Positions 1-8,766 of a DNA stretch of 64,000 nt are shown here, one piece after another. The notes beneath the pieces are model-generated. The model saw only the letters and a program-made list of their open reading frames with translations, was not told the DNA's origin and did not search any database. The translations under genes and the position numbers were made by a program. The DNA is from Stieleria bergensis (lineage in GTDB: Bacteria; Planctomycetota; Planctomycetia; Pirellulales; Pirellulaceae): the NCBI GenBank assembly GCA_007745635.1, contig CP036272.1, forward strand, positions 654,772-718,771, read 5' to 3'. Positions within the stretch are counted from its first letter, which is position 1. Every line of letters begins with the position of its first letter.

Positions 1-3000
1 AATTCATAAGGCGCCTGCCGTGCAGCGCTGCGGACGACAACGTAATGTTCGCCCTGTAAGCCGTGTGGAATCAAGATTTCGGCTTCGTGCGTGTACTGTC
101 CCCCAACGGCAACTTGTCCAAAGTGTTGCCACTCAATCAACGTGCCGTCAATTGGCGCCGCGGACTGCCAATCGTCCGCCGGTTGGCTCATCAGGAAAAT
201 TTGGTCCACCCAATCGCCGCGATCCGTGATGCCCAAGCCTTGGTTTTCCACCGTCCAGCGAACTTGCAATGTTTCGCCGGCGTCAATCTGGCCAGCCAGT
301 TCAATCTCCGTGACAACCAGATCCGCAGGCAACGATTGCATCAAGTCGATGGGCTGAGATGCTTGCCGGACGTTGTTTGCCTCCTGTTGATTCTCGAATA
401 CTTGCTGATCAGCGTCCGTGATCACCGCGATGTGAAAGCGGTCATCAAATCCGATGGGCAATTCAATGGTTTCTTGACGTTGGTAGCGTTCGGAGACCTG
501 CAAGGGGTGCGGGTGAGAGTATCTGCCAATCAGCAAGTCATCGTCATCTCCAATCACGTTGTTCGGGCTGAGGACGATTTCGTCGTGCCAGGTGTCGGTC
601 AATCCAAGGCCTGTTCCGATGTTTTCGACGGTCCAAGACACATCAAACGTGACAGGGTCGCCAATGACTCTCTGGGGAGCATTGAAACTGCTGATGCTAA
701 GATCTGCATAGGGGGCCAATGTGACTTGCATGGGGGTTGCGATAACGTTGTTGGCTTCACCAGTGTTGCCTTCGAAGAGTTGATTGTCATCGTCCGTGAC
801 TGATAACAAGTACAGCGATCCAGACAGATCGACCGGCAACGTCAGTTCTGTCTCTAACACTTGAGTTGCGCCCGACGCCAGGGCTTGATCGACCATCAAG
901 CGGTCAACCAGGCGATCGTCTGCCGACAGGGTTTCGTCGCTGGACAGATAAAAGCCTTGTGTCCACGCTCGTGCTGCGCCGCTTCCGGTATTGGTCAACT
1001 CTAAAGAGATAGAAGCCTGTTGTCCTGCGATTGCCTGCGACGGGGCCGTCGCTGAAACCGGCCAGACATCGGGCCGAGAAACGGTGACAGTCCCTCCATG
1101 CAGTTGGTTGTTGGTGTCGTACTGGGCTTCGTAATAGTCGTCCGATTCATCCACTTCGATCAGCCACTGGTACTGGCCATCGGGGATCGCTGGAAACGGA
1201 ACGGACAAGGTGGATGAATAGTCATTGCCAGGGTGCACCTGCATCTGGTGACGAACCGATCCGACCCACCGCTGATAGCCCTCTTCAAGAGGAAGGAGCA
1301 CCAGGCGATCAATCCAAGCCGCGTCCGTGGCCCGATTTCCCTGGTTGAGCACATTCCAGCGAACATCAATGCGATCGCCTGGTTGTGCAATCGATGGAGC
1401 TTTGAGTTCGCTGGGAACAAAGTCGACCAGCAAAGGCATCTCCCAGAGCACCGCTTGGGTGTATTCGTCTTGGCCGGCTTCGCCATTGACCAAGTCTTGA
1501 TCTTGGTTCATCAGATTGCCGTTCAGATCCGTCACTCCAGGACCGAGCGTCAATTGATGCGTTCCATTGATCCAGTTGCCGATGTCGGCCACCAGTTTCC
1601 ATGTGCGCAGCGTTTCATCGACAGGTTCGATCACTTGCCAACTGATGAAGTCGCCGCTGGGGTTTTCCACACGGACGTTCTGTTCCGTCAACGTGCTGGC
1701 GTCGATGGGTTTGTCAAACGCCATCACCAAGAAGGGTGCCTCTAGATCTTGTGCGGCAAGGGACGGCTGAACCTGATCAAGCCGTGGTCCGGTTGCAAAG
1801 CCAGTGGTCAGCGACAAGCTGGTGGGACTGAGCTGGGGAACCAACGCGTGCCCGGGAAAGTCCAGCCCTTGATAGGTCAGGTCTCCCAGCAGTGATCCGA
1901 ATGCCAGGACTTGGTACAGATCGCTCGGTCCAGCGGCGTACCCGTTCTTGGATTGAAACCGGATGTCCCCGTTGACCTGAAGCTGCCCCGTGACGGAAAC
2001 TTGATCGTACTGGCTGATCTCGTTCAGGCCACCAATTTCTATCAGAAGCTCCGCGGCGCTGTCCAGAGTCAGGGCGCCGGCGATCGTTAGCTTGCCACTG
2101 GGTTGTAATGAGCCAGCGACATGGATCTCGGTGGCTTCAATGCGGCCATGTCCTGCCAGAATCGATGACTCTGCAATCTGCAGGTCACCGATAAGGGTCG
2201 GTGGCGCGTCGGTGCTGAGGTCGTTGGGCTGATTTCCCGCGGAGACGAAAACACCCGTCAGCTCGACGGCAGGCTGGCCTTGAGAGCGACGATCGGTGCC
2301 GAAGTCGATCACGCCCTGATCGACGCTTTGCACCAATGAAAATCGCTTGGTTCCCGTCAGGCTGCCCGATGAGCGATCGGTCAGTTGCAGCAGTGATGGC
2401 AATCGGATTTGACTGCCCAGTCCTTCACTGATGATTTCGGTCCGTCGATTGGCTTTGTCCCCGATTTCTGGGTCATGAATCGATTGAAGTTTGCTTAGAT
2501 CCACTTTGCCCCCGTCAGCCGCTTCGATTGCCAGCACGGTTCCGAAGGCGGTTCCGCCGGTCATTTGCGTGACCTGGCTGAGGTCGAGCAAACTGCCGGG
2601 CCCCTCTGCTCGCAATCTGGCGACGCTCGCGTTGGCAGAGAGGTTGTGATCGATCCGGCTCACATTCGGCAATCTGATCACCGCACCGTCTGCGGCCAGG
2701 AGGCTTGCCGAGTCAATGTTGGCAAGTTGCGGCGCCAAGACGCTGGCGCCTCCTGATAAACTGAGCTCACCCTGTCGCAGATCGCTTAGCGTCGACAAGT
2801 CGGCGGCATGGCCGTGCAAGCGAATTGCCGAACCGGGAGCCGACATCAACTTGGCAAAGGACAGCGGTTGTGTGCCAGAGGATTGCAGGATCGAGTTGAT
2901 CGCCTGATCCAGTTGTTCAAAAGGAAACGTTGCTTGCTGGTCCACCAAGACGTCGACGTTCTGTAACGCATGCAAGGACGTCAGGTTGAGGCTGCCGCCA

Positions 3001-4799
3001 GCGGTTGCAACCATGCTGGAGCGAATTCCACCAGCGCCGCTGGCGACTGGCTGCTGTCCGCGATCCGTGACTTCTTCTAAGGAACCCAAGTCCACATGGC
3101 TGGACGCGCCGTCGGCAGTCACATGAATGGCACCACGTCGCTGAAAGCCGGTTTCAGGATCCGCGATGCGTTGCACCTTGGGCAACAGGATTTGCCCTTG
3201 GTTCTGCGCGGTGATCCACAACCTGGACTCATAGCGATCACCGCCAGTCAATGCCGTGAGGTTCGGCAATTCAATTCGGCTGTCCTCTCCGTCAGCAATC
3301 CAGTCGCGATGGTAGGTGTGAGTGGAGCTCTCGAACACATATGCCACCACCGCCGGGAAGCGAAGCGCTGATCCTGACCATGCTTCCAGTCCGCTGCCAT
3401 CGAGACTGACGATCTGGCTGGCATCGAATTGGCCGCCCTGATGAACGGCGACTGAACCACCTTTGAAATGTTGCAACTGATTGGCAGTTACGGTTCCCGC
3501 ATCAATCGTCAGATGTGTCGTTTGTGATTCCAGCCATTGCGGCAAGGAAAGATCGCCGCCGGCAAGGTCCAGTCGGCCATGGTGCCAGGTTTTGATCGCT
3601 TCGATTGCCAGTTGGCTGGCCGAATCGACGGTGGCCCAGACGCCGTCCAGGTGATGCAGGCTGGTGGCATGGATCTGCCCACCGTTTGTGGCGCGAAGCT
3701 GTGAGTAGCTGCTGTCGGACGAATGCGAGGTTTTGCGATCGGTGAACTGTTCAAGCACCGGCATTGTGATCGCACTTGCATTGCCGTCAGCTTCCAACAC
3801 AATGGCTCGATAGGAAGCATTGCCGTCTTGTCGATCGATGATTTGCGCCAGCTTGGGAAGCGTAATGACGCCACCGTCCTTTGCACGGATCGTGAAGCGA
3901 CTACCGATTTGCACGCCGCCGGTAAGTTGCTCTAACTGTGGTGCGTCAATTCGTGAACCCAGTCCCTCCGCAATCCAAGTGCGGTGCTTGGAGGAACTGG
4001 GGGCAGCATGCTGATACTCGGTCAACGTTTGCAATTCAATCCGCGCACCATCGGACGCTTTGAGATTTGCACCATCGATGTCAACGGTTCCGGCAATCGT
4101 CAGACTGGTTTGATTGCCCGTCGCCTGAATCGTTGTTCCCGATGTCGCGGAGAAGGTTCCACTGATCGTGGAGTCGCTTTGAACGAGCAACGCTCCGCTT
4201 AACAAATTGATGGTGGCGTTGCTTTGTAACGCTGCCAGTTGCAAGGTCTGATCATGGTTAATCGTGATTGTCGCCAGCGGGTCGTCGATCATCGCGATGT
4301 CTAATGGGCCGGGAACCGCTCCACCATTCCATTTCGTCGGGTCCGACCAGTCACCATCGCCGCCGAGCCAGTCGATCGTGGTCAGTGTGGTTGCCTGAAC
4401 CAGAGCGGTTGCCTGACCTGGTGCCTGCTCGGCTTCCGGGGTTTGGCCGAGAACCAAGAATCTGCCAACACTCGGATGGGGCGTGCGTTGCAGGTTAACG
4501 GCTAAGGCTGCATCTGATGCTGCGTCTGCTTGGCTTTGTCCCGGAAGATCCATCCGCAGTCTTGATCCACCGCGCTGAATTTGATCGTTGGGAGTTCCCA
4601 CAGATGCGCACAGTGCCGACGTTTTTTCGTGGGGGCCGTCATCACTGGGCAGGCCAGCGGCTAACACGCGCCGGTCCTCCAGTGATTCGAACGGGGACAG
4701 CAAGCGGCGGCAAAGTTCGGCTCGAGTGGCCTGATTGCGATTCCGCCGACGACTGGTGCGTGCGCGCGGTGGGCGTTTTGAAACAGAGCGTGAGGGCAT
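1..4799 (-). CDS. Giant surface protein with LEPR-like motif, beta-solenoid and CARDB repeats (3' end outside window)
   Basis: The reading frame starts at ATG 4799 and stays open to base 1, so at least 1599 residues are encoded and the C-terminus lies outside the window. An in-frame TGA lies just upstream (4832-4830), which fixes the start. The basic N-terminus carries RRLLSPFESLEDRRVLA at about residues 32-48, the LEPR-like motif that planctomycetes use on many secreted giant proteins in place of a classical signal peptide. Residues about 185-970 are degenerate repeats of the form I-x-L-P-x-L-x-x-L-T/D, which I read as a beta-solenoid. An Ig-like (Big_5-type) segment follows at about 1000-1110, then four CARDB-like domains of about 120 residues, the last cut by the edge. 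A structural or adhesive role at the cell surface is inferred from architecture. Confidence 0.88.
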   Translation of the reverse strand, partial: MPSRSVSKRPPRARTSRRRNRNQATRAELCRRLLSPFESLEDRRVLAAGLPSDDGPHEKTSALCASVGTPNDQIQRGGSRLRMDLPGQSQADAASDAALAVNLQRTPHPSVGRFLVLGQTPEAEQAPGQATALVQATTLTTIDWLGGDGDWSDPTKWNGGAVPGPLDIAMIDDPLATITINHDQTLQLAALQSNATINLLSGALLVQSDSTISGTFSATSGTTIQATGNQTSLTIAGTVDIDGANLKASDGARIELQTLTEYQHAAPSSSKHRTWIAEGLGSRIDAPQLEQLTGGVQIGSRFTIRAKDGGVITLPKLAQIIDRQDGNASYRAIVLEADGNASAITMPVLEQFTDRKTSHSSDSSYSQLRATNGGQIHATSLHHLDGVWATVDSASQLAIEAIKTWHHGRLDLAGGDLSLPQWLESQTTHLTIDAGTVTANQLQHFKGGSVAVHQGGQFDASQIVSLDGSGLEAWSGSALRFPAVVAYVFESSTHTYHRDWIADGEDSRIELPNLTALTGGDRYESRLWITAQNQGQILLPKVQRIADPETGFQRRGAIHVTADGASSHVDLGSLEEVTDRGQQPVASGAGGIRSSMVATAGGSLNLTSLHALQNVDVLVDQQATFPFEQLDQAINSILQSSGTQPLSFAKLMSAPGSAIRLHGHAADLSTLSDLRQGELSLSGGASVLAPQLANIDSASLLAADGAVIRLPNVSRIDHNLSANASVARLRAEGPGSLLDLSQVTQMTGGTAFGTVLAIEAADGGKVDLSKLQSIHDPEIGDKANRRTEIISEGLGSQIRLPSLLQLTDRSSGSLTGTKRFSLVQSVDQGVIDFGTDRRSQGQPAVELTGVFVSAGNQPNDLSTDAPPTLIGDLQIAESSILAGHGRIEATEIHVAGSLQPSGKLTIAGALTLDSAAELLIEIGGLNEISQYDQVSVTGQLQVNGDIRFQSKNGYAAGPSDLYQVLAFGSLLGDLTYQGLDFPGHALVPQLSPTSLSLTTGFATGPRLDQVQPSLAAQDLEAPFLVMAFDKPIDASTLTEQNVRVENPSGDFISWQVIEPVDETLRTWKLVADIGNWINGTHQLTLGPGVTDLNGNLMNQDQDLVNGEAGQDEYTQAVLWEMPLLVDFVPSELKAPSIAQPGDRIDVRWNVLNQGNRATDAAWIDRLVLLPLEEGYQRWVGSVRHQMQVHPGNDYSSTLSVPFPAIPDGQYQWLIEVDESDDYYEAQYDTNNQLHGGTVTVSRPDVWPVSATAPSQAIAGQQASISLELTNTGSGAARAWTQGFYLSSDETLSADDRLVDRLMVDQALASGATQVLETELTLPVDLSGSLYLLSVTDDDNQLFEGNTGEANNVIATPMQVTLAPYADLSISSFNAPQRVIGDPVTFDVSWTVENIGTGLGLTDTWHDEIVLSPNNVIGDDDDLLIGRYSHPHPLQVSERYQRQETIELPIGFDDRFHIAVITDADQQVFENQQEANNVRQASQPIDLMQSLPADLVVTEIELAGQIDAGETLQVRWTVENQGLGITDRGDWVDQIFLMSQPADDWQSAAPIDGTLIEWQHFGQVAVGGQYTHEAEILIPHGLQGEHYVVVRSAARQAPYE

Positions 4800-5096
4800 A
4801 GGGGAATCTCGGTGTGGGAGCGTACCGAATCAATTCATTCATGCCGTGCAACCAGTTTCAGCCCAGGAACACCTGTCTTACGCCGTGTTGCTCCGTTTGC
4901 CCCAACGAAGCCGGGCCAGATCACAGGAAGAAGAAAAGCCGAGGCAGCCTGTAGCGAAGGCACCCCCATTCCTGATAAACTTAAGTGGCCGCACGAACCG
5001 CTAGATGGTACCGATCCCCCCGTAAGATGCAAGCATTTTTTAGCGGCCTTGCGATTCCCGATTTTCACAGCCCTCCACAAGCTGCCCTAGGTCACC

Positions 5097-5840
5097 ATGA
5101 AATTGTCCGCCTTGATCGCCGCCTTGGTCGTCGCTCTCGTGAGACCTGATCCCGCGGAAATTCGGTGTCATGGAGAATTGGTGGCTTATTTAACGGCTGC
5201 CAAAGCTGTCAGCGAGACGGCGTTTGAATCCGACTTGATGATCCAGGCGCGGGGCAGTTCCATCGGCCAAGAGCTTGAGTTCGTCAACCTGGATCTGCAT
5301 TTCAGTCGAATTCAGCGTTTCGATCAGGCAGCCCAGGGTTTGGGAACTCTTGACCAAGGTCGTGGTTATCAGCGTGTGGATTTGCAGATCAGTCCGCGAT
5401 TTGATTCCTGGTTCGACGGCCAAGGTTTTGGCAGTCGCGTGGATTTCGAGTCTCAGGTTTCCCTGGATGCGTTCGCCGATCTAAGTGATCCAACGCCCTG
5501 GTTGCTGGCTGATGACGAAACGCTACGGATCGCGACGCTCACGATGGACTATGGTGGGTTGGAGCTCAGTGCGGGGGATTCGGTCACGCTGGATGTGCTG
5601 GGCCAAGCAGATGCAAGCGGCTCACGAACCACTTCATTTGTCTTGCGTGATCCAGGCACTGAGATTGCGTCGATGGTGGAGCCCGTGTTTCAGCGTCCTG
5701 AAGCGCACTCTGAAGGTGCTGGCGTTGCAGCGTTTGAGAGTACGATCACCGTTGCGGTGGTTCCCGAGCCGGCGGTGCTGTTGCCGTTATGCTTGGGGCT
5801 CTTGAGTGCGTTGTTGCTCAGGCGTCAGCGTCACCATTGA
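5097..5840 (+). CDS. PEP-CTERM sorting-domain protein
   Basis: A 247-residue secreted protein. The N-terminus (MKLSALIAALVVAL) looks like a signal peptide. The C-terminus is a textbook PEP-CTERM tail: V-P-E-P, a hydrophobic stretch of about 17 residues, then RRQRHH at the very end. Proteins with this tail are cut and processed by an exosortase (EpsH family); no exosortase gene is in the window. The middle is not recognised; it is rich in Asp, Gly and beta-strand-like hydrophobic alternation. The gene is divergent from the giant surface protein, with about 300 bp between the two starts, so the two may share a control region. The function of the mature domain is unknown. Confidence 0.85.
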   Translation: MKLSALIAALVVALVRPDPAEIRCHGELVAYLTAAKAVSETAFESDLMIQARGSSIGQELEFVNLDLHFSRIQRFDQAAQGLGTLDQGRGYQRVDLQISPRFDSWFDGQGFGSRVDFESQVSLDAFADLSDPTPWLLADDETLRIATLTMDYGGLELSAGDSVTLDVLGQADASGSRTTSFVLRDPGTEIASMVEPVFQRPEAHSEGAGVAAFESTITVAVVPEPAVLLPLCLGLLSALLLRRQRHH

Positions 5841-5929
5841 TGAGAGTGCGTTGGTGAGCAATGAACAGAAGTGCAGTTCGCGCACCGCTGATTCTTGAGC
5901 GTGATGTCTTAGAGGCACGTGAGCAACGG

Positions 5930-5962
5930 TCGCGAGGCCTGCCAGAGATGCAGACCTCGCGA
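5930..5962. terminator. Hairpin between convergent genes
   Basis: TCGCGAGG and CCTCGCGA form a perfect 8-bp stem, extended inside by CTGC/GCAG around a short loop. It lies between the stop of the PEP-CTERM gene (5840) and the stop of the DUF1080 gene (5985). No clear T-run follows, so it is a likely but imperfect bidirectional terminator. Confidence 0.5.
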
Positions 5963-5984
5963 GTCGAATGGATTGAGCCGATGC

Positions 5985-6734
5985 TTACAGGGCTTTGAAG
6001 CGGATGTTTTTGAACTCCGCCCACATTGGTTTTCCGGCGTGCAATTGCAGTCCGATTCGGCCTTCGCTGAGTGCTTTTTCTGGATGTTCGTCGGTGAAGT
6101 CCAGAATCAAGTGGCCGTTCAAGTAGTGGCGAATGCGATTGCCTTTGGCGATGATCACGATATCGTTCCAGTCGTCGACCTTCATCAGTTCTTTGAACTC
6201 GCTGGCTGAAATTAGTGCTTCGGGATCAACCTTCTTGCCGTCCTTTGTCCAGACAGCTTTCTCACCGGCCAAGCAGATGCGTCCGCGCGTCCCCTTTTCG
6301 TCATAGATGAAGCCGGGCACGTTTGGGAAGTTTTCTTCGTTACGAATTTCGTGCTGGTAGCCTTGCAGGACCCATTGGTTGCTTGCTTTCTTGCCGGTTG
6401 TGAGGTGTTTGGATCGGTATTGCACACCCGAGTTGTTGACAGCGTTGCAGCGGAACGACAAGCGGAGTTCGAAGTCCTTGGCTGAATCCTTCCAGATCAA
6501 GAAGGTGTTTCCCTTGGTCGAATTCTCTTGAGTGGTTTCGCCGTGAATCACACCATCGCGAACGGACCAAAGACGTGGGTCGCCGTCCCAGCCTTCCAGG
6601 CCTTCGCCATCGAACAAGACCGTCATGCCTGATTCGGCGGGTGGATGACCATCATGAGCTTGGGCGGTCATGGCTGGGCCGGCCAGCAAACCGACCAAGG
6701 TGATCAACAGAGCAGGACGCAGAATGTAGTTCAT
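5985..6734 (-). CDS. Secreted DUF1080 (3-keto-disaccharide hydrolase family) protein
   Basis: A 249-residue protein with a signal peptide (MNYILRPALLITLVGLLAGP, cut near AQA at residues 24-26). The rest is one DUF1080 domain: MTVLFDGEGLEGWDG near the start, LRLSFRCNAVNNSGVQYRS in the middle and a closing GRIGLQLHAGKPMWAEFKNIR. The fold is a concanavalin-like jelly roll, and characterised members hydrolyse 3-keto-glycosides made by Gfo/Idh-type dehydrogenases. Planctomycetes carry many copies, usually secreted and linked to polysaccharide use. Two secreted Gfo/Idh/MocA proteins lie 13-15 kb away but not in an operon with it. The substrate cannot be read from sequence. Confidence 0.88.
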   Translation of the reverse strand: MNYILRPALLITLVGLLAGPAMTAQAHDGHPPAESGMTVLFDGEGLEGWDGDPRLWSVRDGVIHGETTQENSTKGNTFLIWKDSAKDFELRLSFRCNAVNNSGVQYRSKHLTTGKKASNQWVLQGYQHEIRNEENFPNVPGFIYDEKGTRGRICLAGEKAVWTKDGKKVDPEALISASEFKELMKVDDWNDIVIIAKGNRIRHYLNGHLILDFTDEHPEKALSEGRIGLQLHAGKPMWAEFKNIRFKAL

Positions 6735-7230
6735 CGTGCAAGGGTTCCTAAACAGGGAGAGAGGGACGGATTGGCTGTCGCTCAGAGCAGACAGTGTACT
6801 GTGGTTTGCTTCGCTTGCTGTGCCTGACTCTCGCGGGGGGCTACCTCGCAGAAGGGGACGCAGCCAGCAAGCGTGGGGCTGGGGGTTGGCGGACCCACGC
6901 GGCGACGTCTAGACGCATCACCGGGCACCATCGGCCTTCGCAAGTGTAGTCCAATGTCTGGGAATTCGTACCACGCCCCTGTGTGATTTCGCCGATCAAG
7001 GGAGGGCCAGCGGGGGTGGGGATTCGGAGGGTCCACTGCGAGGGCCCAGCTGGGCGAGATTCGGCTTTTGCGTTGGTCGGGGAAGTTTCCCGCTGCCCAC
7101 CCTCGCAAATGGCCCCGTGGTGCGGCTACAATTCGGAACATCGCTGGCGGGGCTTCCCGGCAGCAATGCTTGCCAGATGGCCATTGGCCGCATCAACCCA
7201 CAACGAAACGTTAGATAGAACAGAATACAA
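6735..7230. other. Intergenic region, no gene recognised
   Basis: Divergent promoter region between the DUF1080 gene (-) and the DUF3127 gene (+). The open frames here lack family motifs and start signals. I see no repeat or RNA gene. An AT-rich stretch at about 7208-7228 directly before ATG 7231 may hold the DUF3127 promoter. Confidence 0.5.
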
Positions 7231-7614
7231 ATGAGCAGTGATCCAACCGTCACCGGCGTCATTCACTTGATCGAAGAAACCAAAACCTACGGCAGCAAGG
7301 GCTTTCGCAAACGAATGGTCGTGCTGGAACAGGACAAAGGCAGCTTCACTAACTTTGTCCCGGTTGAATTCACACGCGATGCCTGTGACTCGGTGGACGA
7401 ACTGAATGAAGGCGACGAAGTTGAAATCACGTACCGCCTAAGTGGTCGCCGCTGGCAGAAGGATGCGAACAGCGAAGTGCGTTTCTTTGTCAACGTCGAA
7501 GCACTCAGTTTTCGCGTGACCGGGGATGGCGCCAACAGTGACAATGGCACCGAGCGTGTGAGCGACGCCAACGACGCGTTCAATCAAGTCGGCGACGAAG
7601 AAGCGCCGTTCTAA
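7231..7614 (+). CDS. DUF3127 OB-fold, SSB-like protein
   Basis: A 127-residue protein. Residues 5-95 match the DUF3127 pattern: VTGVIHLIEETKTYGSKGFRKR, then the hydrophobic VVLEQDKGSFTNFVPVEF, then LNEGDEVEITYRLSGRRW and a final strand FFVNVEALSF. The family is a compact OB-fold seen mainly in Bacteroidetes and Planctomycetes and is thought to bind single-stranded nucleic acid. As in SSB, the last 30 residues are acidic and disordered and end in Phe (DEEAPF), a typical partner-binding tip. It has no operon partner; the tRNA-Arg gene follows on the same strand. Confidence 0.82.
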   Translation: MSSDPTVTGVIHLIEETKTYGSKGFRKRMVVLEQDKGSFTNFVPVEFTRDACDSVDELNEGDEVEITYRLSGRRWQKDANSEVRFFVNVEALSFRVTGDGANSDNGTERVSDANDAFNQVGDEEAPF

Positions 7615-7663
7615 GGACCGCAATTGATCTCAGACCCGCAGCAAACGCGATGCCGTCTCTCCA

Positions 7664-7711
7664 GCGATCGCCTCTGCAGATGGCCATCTGCTGATCGCCA
7701 TCTGCTGATGG
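7664..7711. repeat. Nested palindrome after the DUF3127 gene
   Basis: GCAGATGGCCATCTGC at 7676-7691 is a perfect 16-bp palindrome. It is extended outward by GCGATC (7664-7669) and GATCGC (7693-7698) with a small bulge, and CCATCTGCTGAT occurs twice in a row (7684 and 7698). The structure could act as a terminator for the upstream gene or as a REP-like element. There is no T-run. Confidence 0.6.
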
Positions 7712-7819
7712 CAGGGGGCGACAAGATGCCAACGCGTGGATACAATTGCCGTCGTGTCAGTGGGGCGTGGGGCTTGCAAGTGATGACGCTTGATTCCCCC
7801 AACCCAGATGCGCTTTCAC

Positions 7820-7893
7820 GCCCCCATAGCTCAGAGGATAGAGCGGTTGCTTCCTAAGCTGCGTCTGCGCAGGTTCGAATCCTGCTGGGGGTG
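7820..7893 (+). tRNA. tRNA-Arg (anticodon CCU)
   Basis: The cloverleaf can be drawn directly. Acceptor arm GCCCCCA/TGGGGGT has a G-U first pair. The D arm is GCTC-AGAGGATA-GAGC. The anticodon loop TTCCTAA puts CCT at 7853-7855. The T arm GCAGG-TTCGAAT-CCTGC is perfect. The anticodon stem GTTGC/GCTGC carries one T-T mismatch and one G-U pair, and the variable loop is six bases. No CCA is encoded. It would read AGG codons. Confidence 0.88.
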
Positions 7894-7945
7894 CTTTGGC
7901 GATTGATGGGGTGCCTGGGCGATGGATACAGTGCCTGGGCGATAT
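7891..7945. repeat. 20-bp period tandem repeat at the tRNA 3' end
   Basis: GTGCCTGGGCGAT occurs at 7911 and 7931, exactly 20 bases apart. A degenerate third copy, GTGCTTTGGCGATTGATGGG, starts at 7891 and overlaps the last bases of the tRNA gene. Confidence 0.65.
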
Positions 7946-8050
7946 CGCATCCTTGTGATGATGTGTTTCGCCAACTTCCTCTAACGGTTACCACGGTCGC
8001 ATTTGCGGTGGCCGATTTCATCCCGTTCACATCGCAGATGAGGCGAGCTC

Positions 8051-8156
8051 GCCGACTGAGCTATCGGCCGACTGGGCTATCGGCCGACTGGGCTATCGGC
8101 CGACTGGGCTATCGGCCGACTGGGCTATCGGCCGACTGGGCTATCGGCCAATCAGG
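8051..8156. repeat. 16-bp tandem repeat, six copies
   Basis: CTATCGGCCGACTGGG is repeated head to tail at 8061, 8077, 8093, 8109 and 8125, with a variant last copy (CTATCGGCCAATCAGG) at 8141. Copies are contiguous without spacers, so this is a minisatellite and not a CRISPR array. The variant copy forms the last codons and stop of the adjacent small membrane-protein gene, which suggests the array grew from the gene's 3' end. Confidence 0.9.
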
Positions 8157-8350
8157 CCAAAGGCAACCAGAGCACCGAAGATTGCCATCAGAGTCCCTGC
8201 AACCATGCTGAACCGATGCACGTGGTCTCCCCAACGCAGGCGTGAACGTGCCGTGATCAGGCGATAGAGGATGAAGTTGGACTCGGTGAGCCCACCAAGA
8301 AAGATCAGCAAGCCGATAGCGGTGACAAGCAAGCCCCAGGGATTGTGCAT
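8141..8350 (-). CDS. Small membrane protein, two TM segments
   Basis: A 69-residue protein not assigned to a family. Two hydrophobic segments (about residues 5-22, WGLLVTAIGLLIFLGG, and 48-67, MVAGTLMAIFGALVAFGLI) flank a polar, basic loop (TARSRLRWGDHVHRF). This helix-loop-helix layout is typical of small inner-membrane proteins. The frame uses sensible codons, and the start at 8350 opens straight into the first helix. The last five codons lie within a copy of the adjacent 16-bp tandem repeat. Function unknown. Confidence 0.6.
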   Translation of the reverse strand: MHNPWGLLVTAIGLLIFLGGLTESNFILYRLITARSRLRWGDHVHRFSMVAGTLMAIFGALVAFGLIGR

Positions 8351-8520
8351 GATGATTTTCTCGTCTCGTGATGACCTGCTATCCGCCCGCTGGCTGACCG
8401 CAGACGAATCGGTTGGGTGAAAACAGAAGTCTCTATTGTATGGGCGCGGAAAGTGAATGGGAAATCATAGCTCTTGGTGCGATCAACCTGTTTGAATCTG
8501 GCCGCTAAGTTTCCGGCCTG

Positions 8521-8592
8521 TGCTGGATTGGCCAGTGCTGGATTGGCCAGTGCTGGATTGGCCAGTGCTGGATTGGCCAGTGCTGGACTGGG
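8521..8592. repeat. 15-bp tandem repeat, four to five copies
   Basis: TGCTGGATTGGCCAG is repeated exactly at 8521, 8536, 8551 and 8566, with a decayed fifth copy (TGCTGGACTGGG) at 8581. It lies in the gene-free stretch 8351-8766, where I see no other feature. A short frame read through it (LASAGLASAG) is an artefact of the repeat. Confidence 0.88.
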
Positions 8593-8766
8593 TTGGCTAG
8601 CACCGTGCCGGCTGGCTGGCGAGCATTTGCGGTCAACACGCCGACAATCGCTCCCAATGTGGTCAGGATTTGGCCTATGATCCAGTGAGTGCCAGCGTGA
8701 CGTCTGATGCACGATTGGAATTGAGAGATGACGGTGGCAAGGGCTTCCGCAGCAAGAGATTGACGC

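Noticed and set aside
63-803. 246-residue plus-strand frame
   Set aside because: It is antisense to the CARDB-coding frame of the giant surface protein, which translates into clear domains without stops.
6782-7141. 119-residue minus-strand frame upstream of the DUF1080 gene
   Set aside because: Composition (Pro/Arg-rich, no hydrophobic core) and lack of motifs suggest a chance frame in GC-rich spacer.
8051-8156. CRISPR-like array
   Set aside because: The copies are 16 bp and directly adjacent, with no spacers and no cas genes nearby.
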